Shown here: piece after piece, positions 35,963-45,095 of the stretch
How positions within the stretch are numbered: position 1 is the first letter of the stretch
Layout: every line of letters starts with the position of its first letter
DNA from: Roseovarius gahaiensis
GTDB lineage: Bacteria > Pseudomonadota > Alphaproteobacteria > Rhodobacterales > Rhodobacteraceae
DNA: 46,085 nt
NCBI RefSeq assembly: GCF_011601345.1
Contig: NZ_JAAORB010000023.1
Location: 1 to 46,085, forward strand
Direction: 5' to 3'
Position numbers and translations under genes: made by a program
The notes under the pieces: model-generated
What the model saw: only the letters and a program-made list of their open reading frames with translations
Databases searched by the model: none
What the model was told of the DNA's origin: nothing

Positions 35963-36868
35963 TCAAATCTTGCGCGCCGACGGGGTGCCGAACAGACCCT
36001 CGGGCCGAACCAGAAGCACCACGACCATGATCAGATAGGGCACCAGCACCGAGAATTCGGGATACAGGTAAACGGCAAAAGATCGCCCCAACCCGATCAT
36101 CAGCGCGGTCAGGGCCGCGCCCTCGATCTGGCCCAGCCCGGCGGTGGCGACCACCGCAAAGGACAGCACGATCATATCCGCGCCCATGCCCGGCAGAATG
36201 GATGTTGTCGGCGAGGCCAAAGCACCGCCCAACCCGGCCAGAACCGCGCCGATGATAAAGGTGAACAAGAACACCTTGTCAGCATCCACGCCGATGGATT
36301 GCGCCGCTTCGCGATCTTCCGTGGTGGCGGTGATCAGCTTACCCGTAAGGGTGTGGCGCAGGAAAAACCGCATGCCCAACAACAGCGTCACCGCGATAAG
36401 GGGCAACAAGATTAGCTGATAGACCGTATAGGTAACACCAAAGACGCTGATATTGCCCAAGGCCTGCAGGGCGGACGAGTCGAAATACGGCCGTGTGCCC
36501 CAGACAAGGCGCTGCACATCCTCAAGGATCATGAACACCGCGAAGGTCACCAGCAATTGCAGCACCTCGGATTTGTCGTAGATCCGTCGCAGCAGGAAAT
36601 ATTCCAGCGGGCCACCGATCAAGACACCGACCAGAACCGCCGAAACAAGCATCAAAGGAAAGGCCAAGATCGGGGCGAAACCAAGCGCCAGAACCCACCC
36701 TGTGAGGGTCACCGTGGTGTAAGCGCCGATTGCATAAAGCGAGCCGTGCGCGACGTTCAAGATGCGCATCACCCCAAAGATCAGGGTCAGGCCCAGCGCC
36801 ACGATGAAAACAAGCGCGGCATAGGCCACACCATCGAACAAGGCCAAAAGGAAAATCGCGAGATTCAT
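35963..36868 (-). CDS. ABC transporter permease, LivH type
   Basis: A 301-residue permease with about eight helices. LivH features are the N-terminal GVAYAALVFIVALGLTLIFGVMRILNVAHGSLYAIGAY and the internal EDREAAQSIGVDADKVFLFTFIIGAVLAGLGGAL. It follows the binding-protein gene after a 72-base gap that contains a stem-loop. Confidence 0.93.
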   Translation of the reverse strand: MNLAIFLLALFDGVAYAALVFIVALGLTLIFGVMRILNVAHGSLYAIGAYTTVTLTGWVLALGFAPILAFPLMLVSAVLVGVLIGGPLEYFLLRRIYDKSEVLQLLVTFAVFMILEDVQRLVWGTRPYFDSSALQALGNISVFGVTYTVYQLILLPLIAVTLLLGMRFFLRHTLTGKLITATTEDREAAQSIGVDADKVFLFTFIIGAVLAGLGGALASPTTSILPGMGADMIVLSFAVVATAGLGQIEGAALTALMIGLGRSFAVYLYPEFSVLVPYLIMVVVLLVRPEGLFGTPSARKI

Positions 36869-36892
36869 GTTGTTATCCGGGTGCTAAAGGCA

Positions 36893-36921
36893 CGAAGAGG
36901 GCACATTGTGCGCCCTCTTCG
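36893..36921 (-). promoter_or_regulatory. Intercistronic stem-loop between ABC binding-protein and permease genes
   Basis: CGAAGAGGGC (36893-36902) pairs perfectly with GCCCTCTTCG (36912-36921) around a nine-base loop. It lies 20 bases downstream of the binding-protein stop on the minus strand and has no T-run after it. A differential-expression role (more binding protein than permease) is the usual explanation; here it is inferred. Confidence 0.6.
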
Positions 36922-36940
36922 GCAGTTTCGGGACAGGCGA

Positions 36941-38242
36941 TCAGTTGTCGTACTGATCCACCGTGACACTTTCCACCATGCTCGCATCCAGTGTCTGAAC
37001 CCATTCAAGCGAGTTTTCACCCACCGGGGTGGTCAGCTCGTCACCGTCAAAGATCATGATGTTTTCCATCGTGGCGAACGGGTAATCCCCGGTCTGCACG
37101 CTGGTGCCCAGCAACTGATCTTCGATCCCCTGATTGTCTTCACGGATCGTAACTTCGCGGCCCAAACCTTGGAATGTCAGGCCCTCCAGTGCAGCCAAAA
37201 GCTGATCTTCGCTGGGCCAGTCGACGCCATTGTCTTCGATGGCCTTGTCATAAGCCGCCGTCAGCGCGGCAATCGCTTGGCTTGCGTGGAACACCGGGTA
37301 AACCGAAACTTCACCGGTTTTTTCCTCGTACTGGCTCATGAACGCCTGAAAGTCTTCGTCATCGCGGCGATCAGGATGCAGGAAATAGTGATCCCCGCGT
37401 CCACCAACGATATGCCCATCGGTCAGCGCCGAGCCCAACCTCTCAAGCGAGGATTCCGCCAGCGGCAGCACGAAGGTCGAGCTGTTGAGCAACCCGCGCT
37501 GCGAGGCTTGCTGCACGAAGGTGTCCAAATCCCCGCCCCATGACGTCGACAGAATTACGTCGGGTTGCAACGCCTGCAAGCGCGAGATTTCGGTGGAAAA
37601 GTCGGGCGACCCGAACTTGGGAAAGAATTCCGCCAAAACCTCGACATCAGGCTTCATCGCCTTCAGTGCGGTGCTGAAAATATCCCAGCTGTCGCGACCC
37701 CACGCATAGTCTTGGTTCACCACGGCAATGGTTTTGAAATCCGGGTTGGTTTTCAGCAAATACAGCACCGTCGCCAGCATTTCCGGTGTGGCGTTGGCCT
37801 GTGTGCGGAACACGTATTGATAATCGTTTTCCTCGAAAATGCGCTGCGTGCCGCAATCCCACATCAGGTTGGGCACCTGAAGGTCTTCGGCCAGCGGCGC
37901 GATGGTCTGGCAGTTGCCCGACGAGATTGAGGCCAACATGACCTCGGCAGAGCCCGATTCCACCATCCGGCGATATTCAGATGTCAGCGCTTCTGCGCCT
38001 GCACCCTCGTCGATAAAGGTGATGTCGATCGGAACACCGTTGATGCCACCCTCAGCATTGATGTTTTCAACCAGAATTTCAGCCGCGTTGCGGGCTGGCA
38101 CACCAAACACCGATGCCGGGCCTGTCAGGAATGTTGTCATCCCGACATTCAGGCTTTCGGGTTTGTCCGCCGCGATTGCCATCACCGGCAATGCGCCGGC
38201 CACCATCGCCGCCACGGTGCGTTTTACGAATCTGTTTGTCAT
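36941..38242 (-). CDS. ABC transporter substrate-binding protein, LivJ-like (HAAT family)
   Basis: A 433-residue periplasmic binding protein. The signal peptide is MTNRFVKRTVAAMVAGALPVMAIAA-DKPES. The type I binding fold shows LNVGMTTFLTGPASVFGVPARNAAEILVENINAEGGINGVPIDITFIDE and later VNQDYAWGRDSWDIF. It is longer than LivJ (about 370), as is common for receptors of aromatic or amide-type ligands. It is the second gene of the operon, 28 bases after the cyclase gene. The ligand is unknown. Confidence 0.9.
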   Translation of the reverse strand: MTNRFVKRTVAAMVAGALPVMAIAADKPESLNVGMTTFLTGPASVFGVPARNAAEILVENINAEGGINGVPIDITFIDEGAGAEALTSEYRRMVESGSAEVMLASISSGNCQTIAPLAEDLQVPNLMWDCGTQRIFEENDYQYVFRTQANATPEMLATVLYLLKTNPDFKTIAVVNQDYAWGRDSWDIFSTALKAMKPDVEVLAEFFPKFGSPDFSTEISRLQALQPDVILSTSWGGDLDTFVQQASQRGLLNSSTFVLPLAESSLERLGSALTDGHIVGGRGDHYFLHPDRRDDEDFQAFMSQYEEKTGEVSVYPVFHASQAIAALTAAYDKAIEDNGVDWPSEDQLLAALEGLTFQGLGREVTIREDNQGIEDQLLGTSVQTGDYPFATMENIMIFDGDELTTPVGENSLEWVQTLDASMVESVTVDQYDN

Positions 38243-38270
38243 TGGTCTTACCTCCCTTTGATGCGATCCA

Positions 38271-39215
38271 TCAGCGGATCGCGATTGGATTTATGATCAT
38301 CTGCACGGACCCTTCGATGCGGGCCTGCCCCAGGACGAACAGAAACTCGTTCACCCCGTCCGCGGCCAATTCTCGCGTGTCCATGTTTTCAAGAATGTAG
38401 ATGCCGTTTTCCGGTTGCAGAATCTGGTGCGCCCGAAAGGCTTGGCCCTCTTCCTCGGCCGGGACAACCTCCATGCCCCAAGTGTCGGCACCAACGGCCA
38501 TTACACCGATGTCGGCCAGATACTCGGCGCCGCTGACGCCAACCCCCGGCTCTGCTGCAGCGAACCGCGCAGGGTCGGCGTTGTCGCCATCCAACAAGTC
38601 CATCCAGTTGGAATGAAACAGCACAACATCCCCCTCGCGCAAATCAACGCTTTGGGCGTCAGCCGCCGCTTTGATGTCTTCCTCGGTGTAGGCCACGCCC
38701 TCTTCAACCATCTCGGTGCCAAAGTGACGGGTCATGTCCAACATCACACCGCGCCCGACAAGACCGGGCAGGTTGTTCAGCCCCAACTCTGTCAGGCCCG
38801 AAGCAGGCGCGAAATCGTCATAGGTGCGGCCACCGTAATAGACATGGTCGATCCCGGAATGGCCCAACCCGTCGATTTGCGAGCCGATGCCAAGCCACCC
38901 CATGAAAATGTCGTCGTTATAAGTGAAATTGTTTTCACCAAGACCGCTGTTGCCGTTTTGACCGGGCTGCAAAATGGTTACCGACAAACTGCGCGGCGGA
39001 AACGCGGGCGTATCCGGCCCCACCTCCATGCCAAGGCTGTACACCTTGCCTTCAGTCACCAAACCGGTCGCAGCCTTGATCCGCTCGGTCGTCATCAGAT
39101 TTGCCGCGCCAAGCTGATCGTCCTCCCCCCATTTGCCATCGGCTGATACAAATACAGGGGTTGCAGCCAGACAGGCCGCTAACGCAAGTGCGTTTCTTTT
39201 GCTGTGATTTTTCAT
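38271..39215 (-). CDS. Exported cyclase-family (kynurenine formamidase-like) metal hydrolase
   Basis: A 314-residue protein of the cyclase family, which includes kynurenine formamidase and isatin hydrolase. The metal motif HxGTHxDxxxH appears as GIGSQIDGLGH at residues 109-119, with Gln in place of the second His, a form I associate with the larger exported members. The N-terminus MKNHSKRNALALAACLAATPVFVSADG is a signal peptide, so it should act in the periplasm. The ATG at 39215 has GGGAGGGG ahead. As first gene of the transporter operon it may open a ring, lactone or amide before import. Substrate unknown. Confidence 0.82.
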   Translation of the reverse strand: MKNHSKRNALALAACLAATPVFVSADGKWGEDDQLGAANLMTTERIKAATGLVTEGKVYSLGMEVGPDTPAFPPRSLSVTILQPGQNGNSGLGENNFTYNDDIFMGWLGIGSQIDGLGHSGIDHVYYGGRTYDDFAPASGLTELGLNNLPGLVGRGVMLDMTRHFGTEMVEEGVAYTEEDIKAAADAQSVDLREGDVVLFHSNWMDLLDGDNADPARFAAAEPGVGVSGAEYLADIGVMAVGADTWGMEVVPAEEEGQAFRAHQILQPENGIYILENMDTRELAADGVNEFLFVLGQARIEGSVQMIINPIAIR

Positions 39216-39278
39216 GATCAGGCCCCTCCCAAAGCCAGACATCTAAACCGTAGACCTTTAGGCAAAGCCTCGGCCAAT

Positions 39279-39305
39279 AACTTAGCGCTATTCCAGCGAT
39301 AAGTT
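39279..39305. promoter_or_regulatory. Imperfect palindrome, candidate LysR operator
   Basis: AACTTA-g-CGCT-attcc-AGCG-a-TAAGTT: ten of eleven arm positions pair across a five-base centre. It lies between the divergent cyclase (minus) and alcohol dehydrogenase (plus) promoters and contains a T-N11-A core of the LysR type. The LysR gene lies just behind the alcohol dehydrogenase, so control of both directions from this site is plausible. Confidence 0.5.
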
Positions 39306-39456
39306 TTTCCTATTGCTGAACATGCCTGAGCCCTTGTATCCTATGGCCGTTCTCGTGTTTGGTCAGGAGCCAAGCCTTGTAGCCCCCGGACCACCCGTCA
39401 CACTGGACCACAGGGGCAACGCACAAGAGAAACGCGTCAGCTAAGGAAAGCATATC

Positions 39457-40581
39457 ATGAAAATTCAAGCCGCCGTACTGGAACGCGAAAATATCAAAAG
39501 CGATTTCGAAAAGAACAAGGCCCTGACAGTGCGAGAGGTGCAGCTTGATGCACCCGGCCGCGGCGAAGTGATGATCCGCATTGCAGCGGCGGGGGTATGC
39601 CATTCCGACCTGTCAGTCATCAACGGCACGCGTCCGCGCCCGGTGCCGATGGTTCTGGGCCACGAAGCGTCGGGCATTGTCGAAGAGGTTGGCCCCGGCA
39701 TCGACGATCTTGCGCCCGGCGATCATGTGGTGTGCATCTTTGCGCCGGGCTGCGGCACCTGCCTGCCCTGTTCCGAGGGCCGCCCTGCCCTGTGCACCCG
39801 CGCCGCCAAGCATCATGGCGTGGGTGAATTGATGACGGGACACCGCCGCCTGTCGATGGACGGTGCCCCCGTGCATCACCATGTCGGGGTCTCGGCCTTT
39901 GCCACGCATGCGGTTTTGGCCCGCCAGTCGCTGGTCAAGGTCGAAGCCGATATTCCCACGCATATCTCGGCGCTGTTTTCCTGTGCCATGCTGACTGGTG
40001 CGGGGGCGGTGTTCAACACCGCCAAGGTGACACCGGGCAGCAAGGTGGCCGTGGTGGGCCTAGGTGGCGTCGGCCTGTCGGCCGTTCTTGGCGCGGTGGC
40101 GGCCGGGGCCGGTCAGGTCGTGGTGGTCGATCCGTTTGCCTCAAAACTCGACACCGCGATGGACATGGGCGCCACCCACGCCGTGACCGCCGATGAGCAT
40201 ACCACCGAAGCGGTTCGTGATATCACCGGCGGTGGCGTGGATTATGCGATTGAACTGGCCGGATCGGTCAAGGCGCTGGAAACCGCCTATGATTGCACCT
40301 GCCGAGGCGGCACCACCATCACGGCGGGCCTGCCCCATCCCGACGCGCGCATGTCGCTGAACGCGCTGAAACTGGTGGCCGAGGAACGCGCGCTGAAAGG
40401 CAGCTATATCGGCTCTTGCGTGCCACAGCGCGACCTGCCACGGATGTTCTCGCTGCACCAGCAGGGCAAGCTACCCGTCGAAAAGATGTTGACGCACCGA
40501 TTGGCGCTTGACCAGATCAACCTTGCGATGGACCAGCTGGATGACGGCACTGCCATCCGGCAGGTCATCGAATTCAATTGA
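39457..40581 (+). CDS. Zinc-dependent alcohol dehydrogenase (MDR family)
   Basis: A 374-residue medium-chain alcohol dehydrogenase. Catalytic zinc ligands are C48 and H69-E70 (GVCHSD and GHEASG). Structural-zinc cysteines are C99, C102, C105 and C113. The nucleotide motif is GLGGVG. It resembles the aryl-alcohol/formaldehyde dehydrogenase branch. AAGGA precedes the ATG. It diverges from the transporter operon and would supply the aldehyde for the aldehyde dehydrogenase encoded there; the alcohol is unidentified. Confidence 0.93.
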   Translation: MKIQAAVLERENIKSDFEKNKALTVREVQLDAPGRGEVMIRIAAAGVCHSDLSVINGTRPRPVPMVLGHEASGIVEEVGPGIDDLAPGDHVVCIFAPGCGTCLPCSEGRPALCTRAAKHHGVGELMTGHRRLSMDGAPVHHHVGVSAFATHAVLARQSLVKVEADIPTHISALFSCAMLTGAGAVFNTAKVTPGSKVAVVGLGGVGLSAVLGAVAAGAGQVVVVDPFASKLDTAMDMGATHAVTADEHTTEAVRDITGGGVDYAIELAGSVKALETAYDCTCRGGTTITAGLPHPDARMSLNALKLVAEERALKGSYIGSCVPQRDLPRMFSLHQQGKLPVEKMLTHRLALDQINLAMDQLDDGTAIRQVIEFN

Positions 40582-40592
40582 CAGGCCAGACA

Positions 40593-41522
40593 ATGGACAT
40601 CAAACACCTGCGCTATTTCCTTGCCGTGGCCGAAGCGCCGTCTATCTCGGCGGCGGCGCAGGCCATTGGCGTGGCGCAACCGTCGTTGTCGCAACACCTG
40701 CACCGCATGGAGCAAGAACTATCGGTCAAACTGGTGGAACGGTCGGCGCGTGGCACGGTGCTGACCGACGAGGGGCGCATCCTGCTGGATCACGCGCGCG
40801 GCATCTGCGACAGCCTTGACCGCTGCATTGAAGACATGCGTGAACGCGGTGGCACTGTCAGTGGCCGCGTGGTGTTTGGCATGCCACCATCGTGTTCGAT
40901 GATCATGTCGGTGCCGCTGGCCGAAACCGTGCGGCTGGAATTGCCCGACGTGCGGCTGCGCGCCGTCGAAGCCATGAGCGGCTATCTGGAAAACTGGCTG
41001 CTCGATGGCACGCTCGACATCGGGTTTCTCTATGATCTCAAAAACAACGGGCAATTGCGCGGCACCCATGTGATGGACGAGGAACTGTATTTCTACTCGG
41101 CCCCCGACGCGTGGCCGCTGGAAACACCCCCCGGCACGCCGGTGCCCCTGCGCGCCTTGGAGAAACTGGATCTGGTGCTGCCTTCGAACGGCTTGCGCAA
41201 CCAGATCGAAGCCTATTGCAAACGCCACGATGTGCGCCTGAACGTGGTGGTTGAAATGGACGCGATGACCCAGATCAAGGAACTGGTCGCGCGCGGTTCG
41301 GGCTATACCATCTTTGCGCCGGTGGCCGCTCAGGATTTCGTGCAGCGCAACGATCTGATCCGCGCGCCCATCGTCGAGCCGACCATGACACGCCCGGTCT
41401 ACCTTGTGAAAAGCCCCGCACGCGTGATGACCCGTGCCTGTCTTGCGGTCGAAGACATGACCCTTGATGTCGCCCGCGAACTGGTCAGCCGCGGCCTTTG
41501 GGAAGGCAAACTTCACATTTAA
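40593..41522 (+). CDS. LysR-family transcriptional regulator
   Basis: A 309-residue LysR regulator with the N-terminal HTH (MDIKHLRYFLAVAEAPSISAAAQAIGVAQPSLSQHLHRMEQEL) and a periplasmic-binding-like effector domain. The ATG at 40593 is 11 bases after the alcohol dehydrogenase stop, so the two are co-transcribed. It probably senses the substrate or an intermediate of the neighbouring cluster. Confidence 0.93.
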   Translation: MDIKHLRYFLAVAEAPSISAAAQAIGVAQPSLSQHLHRMEQELSVKLVERSARGTVLTDEGRILLDHARGICDSLDRCIEDMRERGGTVSGRVVFGMPPSCSMIMSVPLAETVRLELPDVRLRAVEAMSGYLENWLLDGTLDIGFLYDLKNNGQLRGTHVMDEELYFYSAPDAWPLETPPGTPVPLRALEKLDLVLPSNGLRNQIEAYCKRHDVRLNVVVEMDAMTQIKELVARGSGYTIFAPVAAQDFVQRNDLIRAPIVEPTMTRPVYLVKSPARVMTRACLAVEDMTLDVARELVSRGLWEGKLHI

Positions 41523-41608
41523 CCGCCGTCGTGGGCGACCATGGCACCCATCACTGGCGCGCGTCCGAATTCTGCGGCATGCTGGCCCCACCCGGACAGG
41601 AGCTTGCC

Positions 41609-42850
41609 ATGCTGCGCGCCTTCATTCTTGCCCTTGTGACAATCGCCATCCTGCCCTTGTCTGCCGCCGCGCAGGATCGCGCCCACATCGAACAGCAGTT
41701 TCGCGCATGGCTGGATCAAACGGTCTGGCCCCGCGCCCGCGCCAAGGGCGTCGACCGCGCCACTTTTGACACCGCCTTTTCAGGTGTCACGCTGAATTGG
41801 GATCTGCCCGATCTGGTGCCGCCGGGCCAACCCCGCCAAACCCCCAAGGCGCAACGGCAATCCGAATTCGGCGCCCCCGCGAACTACTTCGCCGCAGGCA
41901 ACCTGCGCGCCGCCACCGCCACCGGACGCACCATGGCCAAGCGCCACGCCGCCACATTGGCCCGCGTGGAACGCGCCACCGGGGTGCCGGGGCGCATTGT
42001 GTTGGGCATCTGGGGCCGCGAAAGCGCCTATGGCCGCGCCGCAATCCCGCACAACGCCTTTCAAGTGTTGGGCACCAAGGGATTCATGAGCACCCGCGCG
42101 CCCTATTTCACCGATGAACTGATCGCCGCGCTGCAAATCGCCCAAGCGGGCCATGCGCCCGGCAGTGCCATGAAAAGCAGTTGGGCAGGCGCGCTTGGCC
42201 AGCCGCAATTCATGCCGTCGAACTTTCTGAAATACGCCGCCGATGGCGATGGCGACGGGCGCGAAGATATCTGGCGCTCTGAGGCCGACACGATGGCCTC
42301 GATCGCGACCTATCTGGCGCGCCACGGCTGGGTGACGGGCCGCGATTGGGGGTTCGAGGTGACAGTGCCACCGCAAGTCTCCTGCACGCTGGAAGGCCCC
42401 GATCAGGGCCGCGCGATCGCCAAGTGGGCGGCCATGGGCATCAAGCGGGTCTCGGGGCGGCCCTTTCCCGCGCATGAGCGGCGCGGCGAAGGCTATCTGC
42501 TGATGCCGGCGGGCCGGCATGGCCCGGCCTTTATCGTAACGCCCAATTTCTACGTGCTGAAAGACTATAACATGAGCGATCTTTACGCACTGTTCGTGGG
42601 GCATGTGGGTGACCGCATCCAATTCGGCAGCGGTGATTTTGCAGGCCGTTGGGGCAGTGTCGGGCGCATGTACCGCTCGGATATCGCGGCGATGCAGCGC
42701 GCTTTGATCGGCATGGGGCATGACGTGGGCGGCGCGGACGGGTTGCCGGGCTTCAAGACACGCCGTTCGATTGGCCGCTGGCAAGAGGCCTCGGGTCAGG
42801 CCGCCACCTGCTTTCCGACCAAGGCGATGACACAGGCCCTCAGCCGCTAG
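41609..42850 (+). CDS. Lytic murein transglycosylase, MltB type
   Basis: Cleaves peptidoglycan strands in the periplasm. The 413 residues begin with a signal peptide (MLRAFILALVTIAILPLSAAA-QD). The SLT_2 domain has the catalytic Glu138 in GIWGRESAYGRA and SWAGALGQPQFMPSNFLKYA. A C-terminal peptidoglycan-binding domain (about 350-413) ends in the family pattern. The ATG has AGGAG 7 bases ahead. The stop codon shares bases with that of the convergent arsJ gene (CTAG at 42847-42850). Confidence 0.93.
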   Translation: MLRAFILALVTIAILPLSAAAQDRAHIEQQFRAWLDQTVWPRARAKGVDRATFDTAFSGVTLNWDLPDLVPPGQPRQTPKAQRQSEFGAPANYFAAGNLRAATATGRTMAKRHAATLARVERATGVPGRIVLGIWGRESAYGRAAIPHNAFQVLGTKGFMSTRAPYFTDELIAALQIAQAGHAPGSAMKSSWAGALGQPQFMPSNFLKYAADGDGDGREDIWRSEADTMASIATYLARHGWVTGRDWGFEVTVPPQVSCTLEGPDQGRAIAKWAAMGIKRVSGRPFPAHERRGEGYLLMPAGRHGPAFIVTPNFYVLKDYNMSDLYALFVGHVGDRIQFGSGDFAGRWGSVGRMYRSDIAAMQRALIGMGHDVGGADGLPGFKTRRSIGRWQEASGQAATCFPTKAMTQALSR

Positions 42851-44100
42851 GCCGGGCGCAGCCGCCCCGCCGCAAGGGCCGACAGCGCCACCATCACCGC
42901 CGCCGTGCCCAAGGTCAGCGCCAGACCGCCCATTTGATAGGTCAGGCCAGACAGCACCGTGCCCATCAACCGCCCGCCCGCGTTGGCCATGTAGTAAAAC
43001 CCCACATCCATTGTCACCCGCTCGTCGCGGGTAAACGCGAGGATCAGGTAGGAATGCAGCGAGGAATTGACCGCGAAAATCGCACCAAAGACCAACAAGC
43101 CCACGACCAAAAGCGCCGTCAGCCACGTCGCGGGCTGTGGCGCAAACCCGACCGCCAAGGCCAAGATCCCCGGCACCACGCAGAGCGCCAAGGCCCAGCC
43201 CCGCGCCGTCGCGATCAATTGGCCCTCGTCGCGGTTGGCTGCGCGCAGCACACGCGGTGCGGCGGCCTGCACCGCTCCGTAAAGGATGATCCATACAGCC
43301 ATGAAACTGCCGATCATGAAAAATGCCGCGCGGTTCCCGGCCTCGGACCCATCCGACAGCACAGCATAGAAATAGATTGGAATGCCCACCACGAACCACA
43401 CATCACGCGCCCCGAACAAGAACACCCGCGCCGCCGATAGCCAGTTGACATTGGCCGAGTCCGAGAACACCTCGGAAAACTTTGCACCCTTGCGCCCGCG
43501 CGGCAGGCCCGGCGGCATGGCAAATACCACCGCCAGCAAGATCACCGCCAACACGGCGGCCATGGCCCAGACCGCGCCGACAAACCCAAGGCTGGCCAGC
43601 AACGCAGCACCCAGCAGGAACCCAACGCCCTTAACGGCGTTCTTCGATCCGGTCAGCACCGCAACCCAACGAAACAGCCCCGCCCCGTCGCGCGGGGCCA
43701 GCAGCTTGACCGCCGATTTCGATGACATCTTGGCCAAGTCCTTGGCCACGCCCGATGCGCCCTGCACACACATCACAAACGCCACCGACGCGCCCACGGC
43801 CCAACTGGGGTCAAGCTGCGCCAACGCCAGCAGCGCCGCCACCTGTATCGCCAACCCGGCATAAAGCGTCGCCGTCAGGCCAAAGCGCGCGGCAATCCAG
43901 CCCGCCGACAGGTTGGTGACCATCCCGGCGATTTCATACAGAACAAACAGATAGGCCAGTTGGATTGGGGTAAAGCCCAGCGTGTGAAAATGCAGCAGCA
44001 CCAGCATACGCAGCGAACCATCGGTCAGCATGAAGGCCCAATAGGTCGCCGTGACCGCAATGTAGGCCGAAAGCCCCTCGGGACGCGCCTGTGCCGTCAC
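42847..44100 (-). CDS. arsJ: Organoarsenical exporter ArsJ (MFS transporter)
   Basis: A 417-residue major facilitator protein with about 12 helices. The N-terminal block [59 protein letters not shown] matches ArsJ. In the published pathway ArsJ exports 1-arseno-3-phosphoglycerate made by the neighbouring GAPDH, which then breaks down to arsenate outside. The start is GTG, overlapping the GAPDH stop as GTGA. Position after an arsenic regulator and GAPDH supports the name. Confidence 0.92.
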   Translation of the reverse strand: MTAQARPEGLSAYIAVTATYWAFMLTDGSLRMLVLLHFHTLGFTPIQLAYLFVLYEIAGMVTNLSAGWIAARFGLTATLYAGLAIQVAALLALAQLDPSWAVGASVAFVMCVQGASGVAKDLAKMSSKSAVKLLAPRDGAGLFRWVAVLTGSKNAVKGVGFLLGAALLASLGFVGAVWAMAAVLAVILLAVVFAMPPGLPRGRKGAKFSEVFSDSANVNWLSAARVFLFGARDVWFVVGIPIYFYAVLSDGSEAGNRAAFFMIGSFMAVWIILYGAVQAAAPRVLRAANRDEGQLIATARGWALALCVVPGILALAVGFAPQPATWLTALLVVGLLVFGAIFAVNSSLHSYLILAFTRDERVTMDVGFYYMANAGGRLMGTVLSGLTYQMGGLALTLGTAAVMVALSALAAGRLRPA

Positions 44101-45095
44101 AAGCTGCCCCCGACCATCAGCGCAACATCAACCAGCCGATGCGCATAGCCCATCTCATTGTCATACCACGCATAAATCTTGAGCTGCGTGCCGTTGATCA
44201 CCATGGTCGAAGGCGCATCGACGATGCTGGACCGCGTGTCGTTGGTGTAATCGGCACTGACCAGCGGGCGCTCTTCATAGCCCAGAATACCCTTGAGCGG
44301 CCCCTCGGCGGCGGCTTTGAACAGGGCGTTCACCTCTTCTGCGGTGGTCGCGCGGTCCAGCTCGAACACGCAATCGGTGATCGAGGCATTCAGCAACGGC
44401 ACCCGCACCGCATGGCCATTCAGACGGCCTGTCAGTTCAGGATAGATCAAGGTGATCGCCGTGGCGCTACCGGTGGTCGTGGGGATTAGCGAATTCAGCG
44501 CCGAGCGCGCCCGACGCATATCCTTGGCAGGGCGATCCACGATTGTCTGGGTGTTGGTCACGTCATGAATTGTCGTGATTGATCCGTGCTTTATGCCCAG
44601 CTCTTCATGGATCACCTTTACAACCGGCGCCAGACAATTCGTGGTGCAACTGGCCGCGGTCACGATCCGATGCTGATCTGAGTCATAGGTTTGATCATTC
44701 ACACCGTAAACGATATTGGCCGTCGGCCTGTCCTTGACCGGGGCCGAGACAACCACTTTCTTGACGCCAGCGTCGAAATACGGGGCCAGCTTGGCCTCGG
44801 TCTTGTAAACGCCCGTGCAATCAATCACCACATCCACACCGTCCAGCGGCAACTCTGACAGATCGCGCGTGCCGATGAACGGCAGGCGCACCCCGTCGAT
44901 GATCACCGCGTCCGCGTCATGCGAAAACGCGGCATCCCAACGGCCATGCACCGTGTCGAATTCCAGCAGATGGGCATGCATTTCCGCGTCGCCCACCGCA
45001 TCGTTGATCCACGCCAACTGCGCGCCGCGCTCCAGCAAGGGCTTCAGCGCCAGCTTGCCCACCCGGCCAAGGCCGTTCACTGCGTAAACGGTCAT
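44097..45095 (-). CDS. ArsJ-associated glyceraldehyde-3-phosphate dehydrogenase
   Basis: A 332-residue GAPDH with the nucleotide motif NGLGRVG, catalytic C150 in [10 protein letters not shown] and the C-terminal [11 protein letters not shown]. In arsenic operons this enzyme uses arsenate instead of phosphate to make 1-arseno-3-phosphoglycerate, the ArsJ substrate. It is coupled by four-base overlaps to the gene on either side. The glycolytic GAPDH is probably elsewhere on the chromosome. Confidence 0.93.
   Translation of the reverse strand: MTVYAVNGLGRVGKLALKPLLERGAQLAWINDAVGDAEMHAHLLEFDTVHGRWDAAFSHDADAVIIDGVRLPFIGTRDLSELPLDGVDVVIDCTGVYKTEAKLAPYFDAGVKKVVVSAPVKDRPTANIVYGVNDQTYDSDQHRIVTAASCTTNCLAPVVKVIHEELGIKHGSITTIHDVTNTQTIVDRPAKDMRRARSALNSLIPTTTGSATAITLIYPELTGRLNGHAVRVPLLNASITDCVFELDRATTAEEVNALFKAAAEGPLKGILGYEERPLVSADYTNDTRSSIVDAPSTMVINGTQLKIYAWYDNEMGYAHRLVDVALMVGGSL

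Noticed and set aside
41780..43399. Minus-strand 539-residue open frame
   Set aside because: Covers mltB in antisense and arsJ out of frame. Both real genes have clear family motifs, and this frame has none.
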